Shown here piece after piece: positions 16,406-25,953 of a stretch of DNA of 64,000 nt. Each line of letters begins with the position of its first letter. Positions within the stretch are counted from its first letter, which is position 1. The notes under the pieces were generated by a model. It was not told where the DNA came from. It was given only the letters and a program-made list of their open reading frames with translations, and searched no databases. The translations under genes and the position numbers were made by a program. Source of the stretch: Verrucomicrobiales bacterium (GTDB taxonomy: Bacteria > Verrucomicrobiota > Verrucomicrobiia > Limisphaerales > J093); NCBI GenBank assembly GCA_024233305.1, contig JACKPV010000024.1, forward strand, positions 62,001-126,000. The letters are read 5' to 3'.

Positions 16406-16951
16406 CTACTTGCTCTCGGCAAAGGGCATGCCCATCAGTTTCAACAAATCGTACGCTTCTTCGTTCGTCGGCGCCGAGGTCACGATCGTCACATCCATGC
16501 CCTGGTGCCGCTTGATCTTGTCGAGATCGATCTCGGGGAAGATGGTCTGATCCTCCAACCCGATCGAGTAATTCCCCCGTCCATCAAAGGCGCGACCGCT
16601 CAAACCACGGAAATCGCGAATGCGGGGAAGGGCGGTCGAAACGAGGCGATCAAAGAACTCGTACATCGCTTCCCGCCGCAGGGTGACGTGGCATCCGATG
16701 GATTGCCCCTGGCGGATCTTGAAGTTCGACACGCTCTTACGGGCCTTGTCGATGACGGGCTTGCGCCCGGTGATCGTCCCAAGATCGCGCATGGCGTCCT
16801 CCAGCGCGGTCTTCTCCTGGCTGGCTGGAACGCCCATGTGAATCACAATCTTGGTCAGACTGGGAACCTGATGGACGTTCTTGTAAGCGCGTTTCTCGAC
16901 GAGCGCGCCGCGGACCTCGTCCGTATATTTTTCCTGCAACCGTGGTTTCAT
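16406..16951 (-). CDS. rplE: 50S ribosomal protein L5
   Basis: 5S rRNA-binding protein forming bridge B1 with S13 and touching P-site tRNA. The 181 residues include MKPRLQEKYTDEVRGALVEK at the start and the conserved VTLRREAMYEFFDRLVSTALPRIRDF. The ending DLLKLMGMPFAESK is also typical. It lies 8 bases after rplX. Confidence 0.97.
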   Translation of the reverse strand: MKPRLQEKYTDEVRGALVEKRAYKNVHQVPSLTKIVIHMGVPASQEKTALEDAMRDLGTITGRKPVIDKARKSVSNFKIRQGQSIGCHVTLRREAMYEFFDRLVSTALPRIRDFRGLSGRAFDGRGNYSIGLEDQTIFPEIDLDKIKRHQGMDVTIVTSAPTNEEAYDLLKLMGMPFAESK

Positions 16952-16959
16952 TGCTCAGC

Positions 16960-17238
16960 TCAGGCTTCGACGGCCGCGGAAGCGCCTTTCTTGGCCGCCC
17001 GGGCATCATACTTGTCCGCCAACATGACGTTGGACACGTGCACGCTTCCCTCGCGCTCGACGATGGCACCCTGCGGATGCTGCTGGCTCTTCCGCATGTG
17101 TTTCTTGATCATCTTGACGCCCTCAATCATCACCCGCTCCTTCTTCGGGAGCATCTGGATGACCTTGCCGCGCTTGCCTTTTTCGGTGCCGGCGATGACC
17201 ACCACTTCGTCGCCGCGCTTCACGTGAAATCTCTTCAT
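16960..17238 (-). CDS. rplX: 50S ribosomal protein L24
   Basis: Assembly initiator protein of the large subunit. The 92 residues carry the KOW motif (HVKRGDEVVVIAGTEKGKRGKVIQML) followed by KERVMIEGVKMIKKHMRKSQ. The C-terminus is short and Ala-rich. It follows rplN with a 4-base gap. Confidence 0.96.
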   Translation of the reverse strand: MKRFHVKRGDEVVVIAGTEKGKRGKVIQMLPKKERVMIEGVKMIKKHMRKSQQHPQGAIVEREGSVHVSNVMLADKYDARAAKKGASAAVEA

Positions 17239-17242
17239 GACC

Positions 17243-17608
17243 TCAAATAACCTCGGGAGCCAGGGAAATGATCTTCATGAACTTCTTTTCCCGCAGTTCC
17301 CGGGCGACCGGACCGAAAATGCGGGTCCCTTTAGGGTTCCGGTCCTTGTCAATGATGACGATGGCGTTGCTGTCGAAGCGGAGGTAGGACCCGTCGTTGC
17401 GCACGATGACCTTGCGGGTGCGCACCACCACTGCGTCCACCACATCACCCTTCTTGACCGCGCCGTCAGGGGCCGCTTCCTTGACATGGGCCTTGATGAT
17501 ATCCCCCACCTGGGCATAGCGCTGGTTCCCTCCGAGCACGCCGATGGCCGCGGCCCGCTTGGCGCCGGAATTGTCGGCGACATCCAATATCGAACGTACT
17601 TGCAACAT
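17243..17608 (-). CDS. rplN: 50S ribosomal protein L14
   Basis: Beta-barrel protein at the subunit interface (bridge B8) and contact for RsfS. The 121 residues are highly conserved: MLQVRSILDVADNSGAKRA at the start, then KKGDVVDAVVVRTRKVIVRN and NPKGTRIFGPVARELREKKF. It lies between rpsQ and rplX, as expected. Confidence 0.97.
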   Translation of the reverse strand: MLQVRSILDVADNSGAKRAAAIGVLGGNQRYAQVGDIIKAHVKEAAPDGAVKKGDVVDAVVVRTRKVIVRNDGSYLRFDSNAIVIIDKDRNPKGTRIFGPVARELREKKFMKIISLAPEVI

Positions 17609-17619
17609 AACTCAGGTTC

Positions 17620-17916
17620 CTAATCGCCCGCCGGCGTGGCGGTTTGCTTTTGCACCGCGCCGATGACCTCGACCAGTCGCCAGCACTTCAATTTGGAAAT
17701 CGGCCGGCATTCGCGAATGCGCACCCAGTCACCGACCCGCGCCAGACCCTTCTCGTCATGCGCGTGAAATTTGTTGAAGCGCCGCACAATCTTCTTGTAG
17801 AGCGGATGCCGGATGCGGCGCTCCACCCGGACGACGATTGTCTTCGCCGCCTTGTCGGAAACCACCTGTCCGGTGCGTTCCTTGCGCTGCGCAGCTTTTT
17901 CCTTCGTTTCAGACAT
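17620..17916 (-). CDS. rpsQ: 30S ribosomal protein S17
   Basis: Early-binding small-subunit protein with an OB fold. The 98 residues include RTGQVVSDKAAKTIVVRVER and RHPLYKKIVRRFNKFHAHDEKG. The conserved ending is VGDWVRIRECRPISKLKCWRLVEV. It follows rpmC by 12 bases. Confidence 0.96.
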   Translation of the reverse strand: MSETKEKAAQRKERTGQVVSDKAAKTIVVRVERRIRHPLYKKIVRRFNKFHAHDEKGLARVGDWVRIRECRPISKLKCWRLVEVIGAVQKQTATPAGD

Positions 17917-17928
17917 AGCTCAATCCAA

Positions 17929-18126
17929 CTAGGCGGTTACCTTCCGAAGCTCGGTCAACCGGGTTTCCACCCGGGCAATATCCCGCCGGAGGGTGCGCAG
18001 CCGGGCGGTCTTCTCCAACTGACTGCTGGCCTTCTGCAACTTCAGGTTGAACAGTTCCTGCCGCAGTTCGCGCCCCAGCGCGCCCAACTCCACCCCGGTC
18101 TTTTCCTTCAAATCCGCGTATTTCAT
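17929..18126 (-). CDS. rpmC: 50S ribosomal protein L29
   Basis: Small two-helix protein at the tunnel exit that helps dock SRP and trigger factor. The 65 residues include the conserved LRQELFNLKLQKASSQLEKT and LRRDIARVETRL. It lies between rplP and rpsQ with gaps of 12 bases on each side. Confidence 0.95.
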   Translation of the reverse strand: MKYADLKEKTGVELGALGRELRQELFNLKLQKASSQLEKTARLRTLRRDIARVETRLTELRKVTA

Positions 18127-18138
18127 GTCTCAGGTCGA

Positions 18139-18558
18139 TCAGGCGTGTTGGTGACGGGTGACAAAGCGCGTGCGGATTCCCAACTTGGTGGCCGCCAGCC
18201 GCAGAGCCTGACGCGCGATTTCCTCCGAAACCCCGTCCACCTCAAAGAGCATGTTCGCCGGTCGGATGACCGCCACCCAGGCCTCGACTGCTCCCTTCCC
18301 GCTGCCCATGCGGACCTCGAGGGGCTTCTTGCTGATCGGTTTGTCCGGGAACACGCGGATCCACATCTTGCCGCGGCGCTTCATGGCGCGGCTGATAGCC
18401 ACGCGCGCTGCCTCGATCTGCTTGCCCGGCAGCCAGTAGCGCTCAAGGGCCTGGAGGCCGAACTCGCCGAAGGCCACGGTGTTACCGCGTTGGGCGGTGC
18501 CGGACCGGCTTCCCCGTTGCTGTTTACGGTATTTAACCCTGGAAGGAATCATTGCCAT
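18139..18558 (-). CDS. rplP: 50S ribosomal protein L16
   Basis: Large-subunit protein near the A-site tRNA elbow. The 139 residues begin MAMIPSRVKYRKQQRG and include GNTVAFGEFGLQALERYWLP and ARVAISRAMKRRGKMWIRVF. The conserved Arg in the PDKPISKKPLEVRMGSGKG loop, hydroxylated in some bacteria, is present. It follows rpsC by 24 bases. Confidence 0.97.
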   Translation of the reverse strand: MAMIPSRVKYRKQQRGSRSGTAQRGNTVAFGEFGLQALERYWLPGKQIEAARVAISRAMKRRGKMWIRVFPDKPISKKPLEVRMGSGKGAVEAWVAVIRPANMLFEVDGVSEEIARQALRLAATKLGIRTRFVTRHQHA

Positions 18559-18582
18559 AGGCCTGACCTCTCGCGTCCAATA

Positions 18583-19248
18583 TCAACCTGCCACCGCCGG
18601 CTCAGCGGGACGATTCTTCCCGGTCTGCATCTCCCCCGTGCAAACCCAGCATTTTACCCCGAGCGTGCCGTAGAGCGTCTTGGCTTCGGCAAATCCGTAG
18701 TCGATGTTCGCGCGCAGCGTGTGCAGCGGAACTCGGCCGTCGTGGTAGGACTCCGTCCGCGCCAGTTCCGCGCCCCCGAGCCGCCCTGAACAACGCACCC
18801 GGATGCCATCCGCTCCGGAGTCGCGTGCCAGTTGGACCGCCTTTTTCATCGCCCGGCGGAACGAAATGCGACGTTCGAGTTGCAACGCGACATTCTCCGC
18901 AATCAACTGGGCGTCAATTTCGGGCCGCTTGACCTCGATGATGTCCACGTAGACATCCTTGCCGGTCAAGCGGGACAATTCCTCCTTGATCCGGTCGATC
19001 TCGGCACCTTTCCGTCCGATGACCACCCCCGGTCGGGCGGTATGGATGGTGATCCGGCAGCGGCTGGCCGCTCGCTCGATCTGAACGCGCGGCACCGACG
19101 CCCCTTCGAGCTTCTGCCGCAGGATGGCGCGAATGCGCTGGTCCTCCACCAACAGCGCCCCGAAGTCGCGCTTGCCGGCATACCATCGCGAGCGCCAGTC
19201 CTTGGTGACGGCGACGCGCAAACCCGTTGGGTGTGTCTTCTGCCCCAT
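18583..19248 (-). CDS. rpsC: 30S ribosomal protein S3
   Basis: Head protein at the mRNA entry tunnel with helicase function. The 221 residues begin MGQKTHPTGLRVAVTKDWRS. The KH type-II domain has the GxxG loop in VIGRKGAEIDRIKEEL, and the C-terminal domain has GADGIRVRCSGRLGGAELAR and the block VPLHTLRANIDYGFAEA. It follows rplV by 6 bases. Confidence 0.97.
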   Translation of the reverse strand: MGQKTHPTGLRVAVTKDWRSRWYAGKRDFGALLVEDQRIRAILRQKLEGASVPRVQIERAASRCRITIHTARPGVVIGRKGAEIDRIKEELSRLTGKDVYVDIIEVKRPEIDAQLIAENVALQLERRISFRRAMKKAVQLARDSGADGIRVRCSGRLGGAELARTESYHDGRVPLHTLRANIDYGFAEAKTLYGTLGVKCWVCTGEMQTGKNRPAEPAVAG

Positions 19249-19254
19249 AGTAGA

Positions 19255-19587
19255 CTATTCGTCAGAGAGTACGATTCGAATGTGGCAACTGCGTTTCAAG
19301 ATCGGCCCCGCCGAGCCCCGCGCCTTCGGCGTGAACCGCTTGAGGGTCTGCCCTGGGCCCACCGTGGCTTCCTTGACCCGCAAGGTTTCCGGCTTGAGCT
19401 GGTTGTTGTTTTCCGCGTTGGCAATTGCCGACTTGAGGGTCTTGGCCACCAAGCGGGCCGACTTCCTCGGAACGAAGGCGAGGGTTGCGAGCGCCCCTTC
19501 GGCCGGGAGACCGCTGATCTGCCGGGTGACTTCCCGCACCTTTTGCGGGGACATCCGGGCGTTGCGCAGGATGGCTTTGACTTCCAT
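19255..19587 (-). CDS. rplV: 50S ribosomal protein L22
   Basis: Its beta-hairpin loop lines the peptide exit tunnel. The 110 residues contain NARMSPQKVREVTRQISGLP and LKSAIANAENNNQL. The tunnel hairpin is TVGPGQTLKRFTPKARGSAG, with no insertion of the kind that gives macrolide resistance. It lies between rpsS and rpsC. Confidence 0.96.
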   Translation of the reverse strand: MEVKAILRNARMSPQKVREVTRQISGLPAEGALATLAFVPRKSARLVAKTLKSAIANAENNNQLKPETLRVKEATVGPGQTLKRFTPKARGSAGPILKRSCHIRIVLSDE

Positions 19588-19593
19588 GATCGT

Positions 19594-19875
19594 TTACTTG
19601 GCTTCCGCCTTGGCGGTGTGCGAGCCGTGTTTCCGGAACAGCCGCGTCGGTGAGAATTCACCCAGGCGATGCCCCACCATGTTCTCGGTCACAAAGACCG
19701 GGTTGAAAACCTTGCCATTGTGGACGTTGATGGTCAGTCCGACGAAATCGGGCGTGATGACCGATCGTCGCGACCACGTCTTGATCGGCGCCTTGGAGTT
19801 GGCCTCCCTGGCTTTGGCGACCTTGTCCAGCAGATGATGATCCGTGAACGGACCCTTTCGAATCGAGCGTCCCAT
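19594..19875 (-). CDS. rpsS: 30S ribosomal protein S19
   Basis: Head protein that pairs with S13. The 93 residues begin MGRSIRKGPFTDHHLLDKVA and contain WSRRSVITPDFVGLTINVHN. The conserved block VTENMVGHRLGEFSPTRLFRKHG is complete. It follows rplB by 7 bases. Confidence 0.97.
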   Translation of the reverse strand: MGRSIRKGPFTDHHLLDKVAKAREANSKAPIKTWSRRSVITPDFVGLTINVHNGKVFNPVFVTENMVGHRLGEFSPTRLFRKHGSHTAKAEAK

Positions 19876-19882
19876 AACCGGT

Positions 19883-20737
19883 CTACTTTTGCTTCATTGG
19901 CCGGCCGTCCCGCCGCACCGCGATGAATCTGTTCGAGGCCTTGCTGCGACTGCGTGTGCGATAGCCCTTGGCCAGCAGGCCCCACGGGGAGGTCAACTGC
20001 TGCCAGCCACCGCCACCCTTGGATTTCCCCTGTCCACCGCCGTTCGGATGGTCGACGGGGTTCATGGCGACGCCGCGCGTGATCGGGCGCCGTCCCAAAT
20101 GCCGCGAGCGGCCCGCCTTGCCAAGCGAAATGTTCTCGTGATCAAGATTCCCGACCTGGCCGATGGTTGCGTAGCAATCCTCATGGACACGGCGCACCTC
20201 GCCGGAGGGCAGCCGCACCATCCCGTAACCGCTGTCGCGGGACATCAGGGTCGCCGCGCCGCCCGCGGCGCGCACCATCTGTCCGCCGCGGCCGGGGAAC
20301 ATCTCGATGTTGTGGATTTGCATGCCCGCCGGGATCGCCTTCAGAGGCAGTGAGTTCCCGACCTCGAGGGGCGCTGTCGGCCCGCTGGAGACCTTGGCCC
20401 CCACGGACAGGCCAACCGGCGCGATGATATACCGCTTGACTCCATCGGCATACTCGAGAAGAGCCAGCCGCGCGCTGCGAATCGGATCGTATTCGATTGC
20501 CGCGACTGTGGCTTCGACGCCGTGTTTGTTGCGCCGAAAATCCACCTTGCGAATGCGCTGCTTGTGCCCGCCGCCGATGCCCCGTGCCGTGACGCGTCCG
20601 TAGCAATTCCGTCCGCCGGACTTGCGCCGCGGACCGAGCAGGCTCTTCTCGGGCTTCGTCTTGGTGATCTCCTCGAAGCTCGCCACGGTCTTGTAGCGAT
20701 TCGAGGGGGTCGTTGGTCTGAAAGATTTGACAGCCAT
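19883..20737 (-). CDS. rplB: 50S ribosomal protein L2
   Basis: Core large-subunit protein needed for subunit joining and peptidyl transferase activity. The 284 residues (family about 275) include the RNA-binding segments GRVTARGIGGGHKQRIRKVD and MQIHNIEMFPGRGGQMVRAAG. The conserved His-containing loop RGVAMNPVDHPNGGGQGKS matches the region of E. coli His229. The ending RRDGRPMKQK is standard. Confidence 0.97.
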   Translation of the reverse strand: MAVKSFRPTTPSNRYKTVASFEEITKTKPEKSLLGPRRKSGGRNCYGRVTARGIGGGHKQRIRKVDFRRNKHGVEATVAAIEYDPIRSARLALLEYADGVKRYIIAPVGLSVGAKVSSGPTAPLEVGNSLPLKAIPAGMQIHNIEMFPGRGGQMVRAAGGAATLMSRDSGYGMVRLPSGEVRRVHEDCYATIGQVGNLDHENISLGKAGRSRHLGRRPITRGVAMNPVDHPNGGGQGKSKGGGGWQQLTSPWGLLAKGYRTRSRSKASNRFIAVRRDGRPMKQK

Positions 20738-20752
20738 GACTTGCGTCGATGC

Positions 20753-21034
20753 TTAGGTGAGAACGATCTGATCGCCCTCCTTGAGGGTTACGATGGCCTT
20801 TTTCCAGTCGGGGGATTTGCCGGCCTGATGGGTTCGTTGCCGCCGCTTCTTGCCCCGCACGTTCATGGTCCGCACCTCGGTGACACGGACCTTGAAGAGT
20901 TCCTCGACCGCCTGGCGGATCTGAATCTTCGAAGCCCGTCGGTCGGCAACCACTGTATAGCGGTTGAAGAGATCCGACTGAATGCTGCCCTTTTCCGTCA
21001 GGCGGGCTGATTTGATGATCTGGAACGGACTCAT
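20753..21034 (-). CDS. rplW: 50S ribosomal protein L23
   Basis: Tunnel-exit protein that docks trigger factor and SRP. The 93 residues contain ARLTEKGSIQSDLFNRYTVV, the helix SKIQIRQAVEELFKVRVTEVRTMNV and the basic loop GKKRRQRTHQAGKSPDWKKA. It follows rplD by 1 base. Confidence 0.95.
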   Translation of the reverse strand: MSPFQIIKSARLTEKGSIQSDLFNRYTVVADRRASKIQIRQAVEELFKVRVTEVRTMNVRGKKRRQRTHQAGKSPDWKKAIVTLKEGDQIVLT

Positions 21035-21035
21035 G

Positions 21036-21656
21036 CTAGTTCAAACGTTGGGCGACCAATTCCCACGCCGCCTGGGTAAAGACCAACTTGTCGAAGCGCA
21101 GCAGTTCGTAGGCGTTGACCAGATCTCCCGTGGTCACCTCGACCCCGGGGACGTTGCGCGAGGCGAGCAGGAGGTTTTCATCGTTGCCGGCCTGCACCAG
21201 AAGGACCGTCCCGTCAAGTTCCAGGGCGCCAAGCACGGCGATGAACCCCTTGGTCTTGGGCGTGTCGAGCTTCAATTCGCTCAGCAAGACGACGTCCCCG
21301 GCCCGCATGCGCTCTGTCAGTGCCTTGCGGAGCGCCAACACCCGCGTGCGCTTGCCGACCTTCTTGGAATAGTCCCTCGGCCGGGGGCCGAACACGACCC
21401 CACCGCCCGGCCAAAGAGGAGAGCGCCGATTGCCTGCGCGAGCGCGCCCGGTGCCCTTCTGGCGCCATGGCTTCTTGCCGCTGCCGGCCACCTCGCTCTT
21501 GGTCTTCGCGCAGGCCGTGCCGTGGCGCTGATTCGCCAGATAGCCGACAACGGCGTCGTGCACGGCCTGGGTACCCTTGCCGCCTTCGATCAGCTCGAAC
21601 CCGGCGTCAATCTCGCCGGCCGCTTTTCCTTGTTGATCTCGAACCGCCAGTTTCAT
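21036..21656 (-). CDS. rplD: 50S ribosomal protein L4
   Basis: Tunnel-lining protein and, in E. coli, regulator of the S10 operon. The 206 residues contain the tunnel loop region KSEVAGSGKKPWRQKGTGRARAGNRRSPLWPGGGVVFGP (quoted here in overlapping parts: the loop core is KPWRQKGTGRARAG). The conserved PRDYSKKVGKRTRVLALRKAL follows. It begins 14 bases after rplC. Confidence 0.96.
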   Translation of the reverse strand: MKLAVRDQQGKAAGEIDAGFELIEGGKGTQAVHDAVVGYLANQRHGTACAKTKSEVAGSGKKPWRQKGTGRARAGNRRSPLWPGGGVVFGPRPRDYSKKVGKRTRVLALRKALTERMRAGDVVLLSELKLDTPKTKGFIAVLGALELDGTVLLVQAGNDENLLLASRNVPGVEVTTGDLVNAYELLRFDKLVFTQAAWELVAQRLN

Positions 21657-21670
21657 GCGTCCTCGGTCTG

Positions 21671-22396
21671 TTACTTCCTGCCCTTGCCCTTGGCCTTGCC
21701 GGCTTTCGCCTCGGCGGCGGCCTTCGCGGCTTCAGCCTTTGCCTGTCGGCGGGCCTCGGCGGCGGGTTTCGGTATCTTCTTGGATTCCCGGATGACGACG
21801 TAGTCCCCGTTGGCCCCGGGAATCGCGCCTTTGATCAACAGGAGATTCTCGTCGGTGTCGACCTTGACGATCTCAAGGTTCTGAATGGTTCGACGCACCG
21901 CGCCCATGTGTCCCGGCATGCGCATCCCGCGCCGGACATTTCCGGGAAACAGGCGTTGGCCGATCGCGCCAGGCCGCCGGTGGAAGCCCTTCGCGCCGTG
22001 TGACGCCGTGCCACCCCGGAAGCCGTGCCGACGCACCACGCCCTGAAATCCCCGCCCCTTGGTGACTCCGATGGCGTCCACGAAGTCCCCTTCCAGGAAC
22101 AACCCCGGCCCCACTTTGTCACCCGGCTTCACTTCGGCGGCGAAGTCGCGGAACTCACGAATCCGTTTCACCATCACCCCGCCGTTGTTGCGCAAATGGC
22201 CGGCCAAGGGCTTGGTGAGACGGCTTTCCTTCTGCTCGTCAAAGCCCAACTGCACGGCCCGGTAACCGTCCTTCTCGACGGTTTTGCACTGCAGCACATG
22301 ATTCGGCCCGGCCAGCACCACCGTCACGGGAACGACATTGCCGTCCTCGTCGAAGACGCGGGTCTGGCCCAGTTTTTTTCCAAGCAAACCAATCAT
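21671..22396 (-). CDS. rplC: 50S ribosomal protein L3 with basic C-terminal tail
   Basis: Early assembly protein that reaches the peptidyl transferase centre. The first 205 residues are a normal L3, starting MIGLLGKKLGQTRVFDEDGN. They include the long loop GVTKGRGFQGVVRRHGFRGG, which holds the Gln methylated by PrmB in other bacteria. About 30 extra residues of Ala, Lys, Glu and Gly follow, another low-complexity tail like those on L17 and S11. It follows rpsJ by 6 bases. Confidence 0.96.
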   Translation of the reverse strand: MIGLLGKKLGQTRVFDEDGNVVPVTVVLAGPNHVLQCKTVEKDGYRAVQLGFDEQKESRLTKPLAGHLRNNGGVMVKRIREFRDFAAEVKPGDKVGPGLFLEGDFVDAIGVTKGRGFQGVVRRHGFRGGTASHGAKGFHRRPGAIGQRLFPGNVRRGMRMPGHMGAVRRTIQNLEIVKVDTDENLLLIKGAIPGANGDYVVIRESKKIPKPAAEARRQAKAEAAKAAAEAKAGKAKGKGRK

Positions 22397-22402
22397 ATGC
22401 AG

Positions 22403-22711
22403 CTAGATCTTGATCGTAATGTCGACCCCCGCCGGCAGGTTGAGTTTCTTCAACTCGTCCACCGTCTTCGCCGTCGGATCAATGATGTCGAGAAGCCTCT
22501 TGTGCGTCCGCATCTCGAACGATTCCATGGACTTCTTGTCGGCATGGGGGGAGCGATTGACGGTGAACCGTTCGACCCGCGTTGGCAGGGGAACCGGACC
22601 GGCGATCCGCGCGCCCGTTCGCTTTACCGTCTCGACGATCTCCTTGACGGATTGATCGATGATCCGGTGATCGTAAGCCTTGAGTCGAATGCGTATTTTC
22701 TGTCCTGACAT
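22403..22711 (-). CDS. rpsJ: 30S ribosomal protein S10
   Basis: Head protein of the small subunit; as NusE it also joins the transcription antitermination complex with NusG and NusB. The 102 residues are well conserved, with IRIRLKAYDHRIIDQSVKEI, GPVPLPTRVERFTVNRSPHADKKS and the ending LPAGVDITIKI. It heads the S10-operon segment and follows fusA by 21 bases, with no tuf between them. Confidence 0.97.
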   Translation of the reverse strand: MSGQKIRIRLKAYDHRIIDQSVKEIVETVKRTGARIAGPVPLPTRVERFTVNRSPHADKKSMESFEMRTHKRLLDIIDPTAKTVDELKKLNLPAGVDITIKI

Positions 22712-22732
22712 ACCCAGCCCTGAATCTGATCG

Positions 22733-24910
<2,178 letters not shown>

Positions 24911-24978
24911 TCTATCCTGTTTGGCAATAAAAATGCCCCGGTATGCGGCGTGCTCGGGGCGACTTTCAAAATTTGGTT

Positions 24979-25452
24979 CTACCAGCGGAAGTGGGCGAAA
25001 GCCTTGTTGGACTGGGCCATCCGATGCACTTCGTCGCGGCGGCGAATCGCGTTCCCCTGCCCTTGGTAGGCGTCCATGATTTCTCCGGCCAGCGCGCGGG
25101 ACATGGGCACCCCCTTGCGGTTGTCGGCGAAGCTGACCAACCAACGCAGGGCAAGCGACATCTGACGATCGGCGGACACTTCCAGGGGAACCTGGTAGGT
25201 GGCGCCGCCGACCCGACGCGGCTTGACCTCGAGGCGGGGCTTGGCGTTGTCGACGGCCCGCTGCAGGACGTCGATGGGGTTCGCGCCCGGGTTCTTGGTC
25301 ACCAGTTCATCCAGCGCGCCATAGACAATCTTCTGGGCGATGCTCTTCTGTCCCCAGCGCATGACCACGTTGACCAAGCGCGCGACGGTGGCGGACCCGT
25401 ACTTGGGGTCCGGAGTCAGGGGGCGCTTGAAAGCTCTGCGACGTCTCGACAT
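24979..25452 (-). CDS. rpsG: 30S ribosomal protein S7
   Basis: Primary binder of the 16S rRNA head domain, near the E site. The 157 residues include MSRRRRAFKRPLTPDPKYGS and LVNVVMRWGQKSIAQKIVYGA. The blocks RRVGGATYQVPLEVSADRQM and AFAHFRW at the C-terminus are as expected. It lies 5 bases after rpsL. Confidence 0.97.
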   Translation of the reverse strand: MSRRRRAFKRPLTPDPKYGSATVARLVNVVMRWGQKSIAQKIVYGALDELVTKNPGANPIDVLQRAVDNAKPRLEVKPRRVGGATYQVPLEVSADRQMSLALRWLVSFADNRKGVPMSRALAGEIMDAYQGQGNAIRRRDEVHRMAQSNKAFAHFRW

Positions 25453-25457
25453 ACAGG

Positions 25458-25850
25458 TTACTTGGCTCCGGGTTTCGCCGTCTTCGGCCGTTTGACACCA
25501 TACTTCGACCGGCTGACCCGGCGCTTGTCGACGCCGGTGGCGTCGAGCGTTCCCCGCACCACATGGTACCGGACGCCGGGCAGGTCCTTCACACGACCGC
25601 CGCGGATCAGGACGATGGAGTGCTCCTGCAAGCTGTGGCCCTCGTCGGGGATGTAGGCGATCACCTCGTAGCCGTTGGTCAACCGGACCTTCGCCACCTT
25701 GCGCATGGCGCTGTTCGGTTTCTTGGGCGTACGGGTCATCACCTGCAGGCAGACGCCGCGCCGGAACGGCGCGCCCTGCAGCGCAGGAGACTTGCTGTAG
25801 GTCTTCAGCTTCGTCCGCCCTTTGCGGACCAGTTGGTTAATCGTCGGCAT
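25458..25850 (-). CDS. rpsL: 30S ribosomal protein S12
   Basis: Decoding-centre protein. The 130 residues begin MPTINQLVRKGR; this ATG at 25848-25850 was preferred over an upstream in-frame start at 25886 because the extra 12 residues are not conserved. The decoding loops TPKKPNSAMRKVAKVRL and KDLPGVRYHVVRG are intact, with Lys at the positions where substitutions give streptomycin resistance. The Asp of VKDLPG is the methylthiolation site of RimO. It lies 103 bases after rpoC. Confidence 0.97.
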   Translation of the reverse strand: MPTINQLVRKGRTKLKTYSKSPALQGAPFRRGVCLQVMTRTPKKPNSAMRKVAKVRLTNGYEVIAYIPDEGHSLQEHSIVLIRGGRVKDLPGVRYHVVRGTLDATGVDKRRVSRSKYGVKRPKTAKPGAK

Positions 25851-25953
25851 TGCGAAACTACTCGGATTACCGCCCTCCGCCGGCAAATCGGCGAAACGGA
25901 GCGCAGATCATAGCAACGGGGTTACTGCCTGCAACAAGTATTTCGGAATTTTT

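Noticed and set aside
24911..25144. Upstream in-frame extension of fusA
   Set aside because: The extra 78 residues overlap rpsG coding sequence; the ATG at 24910 gives the normal EF-G N-terminus.
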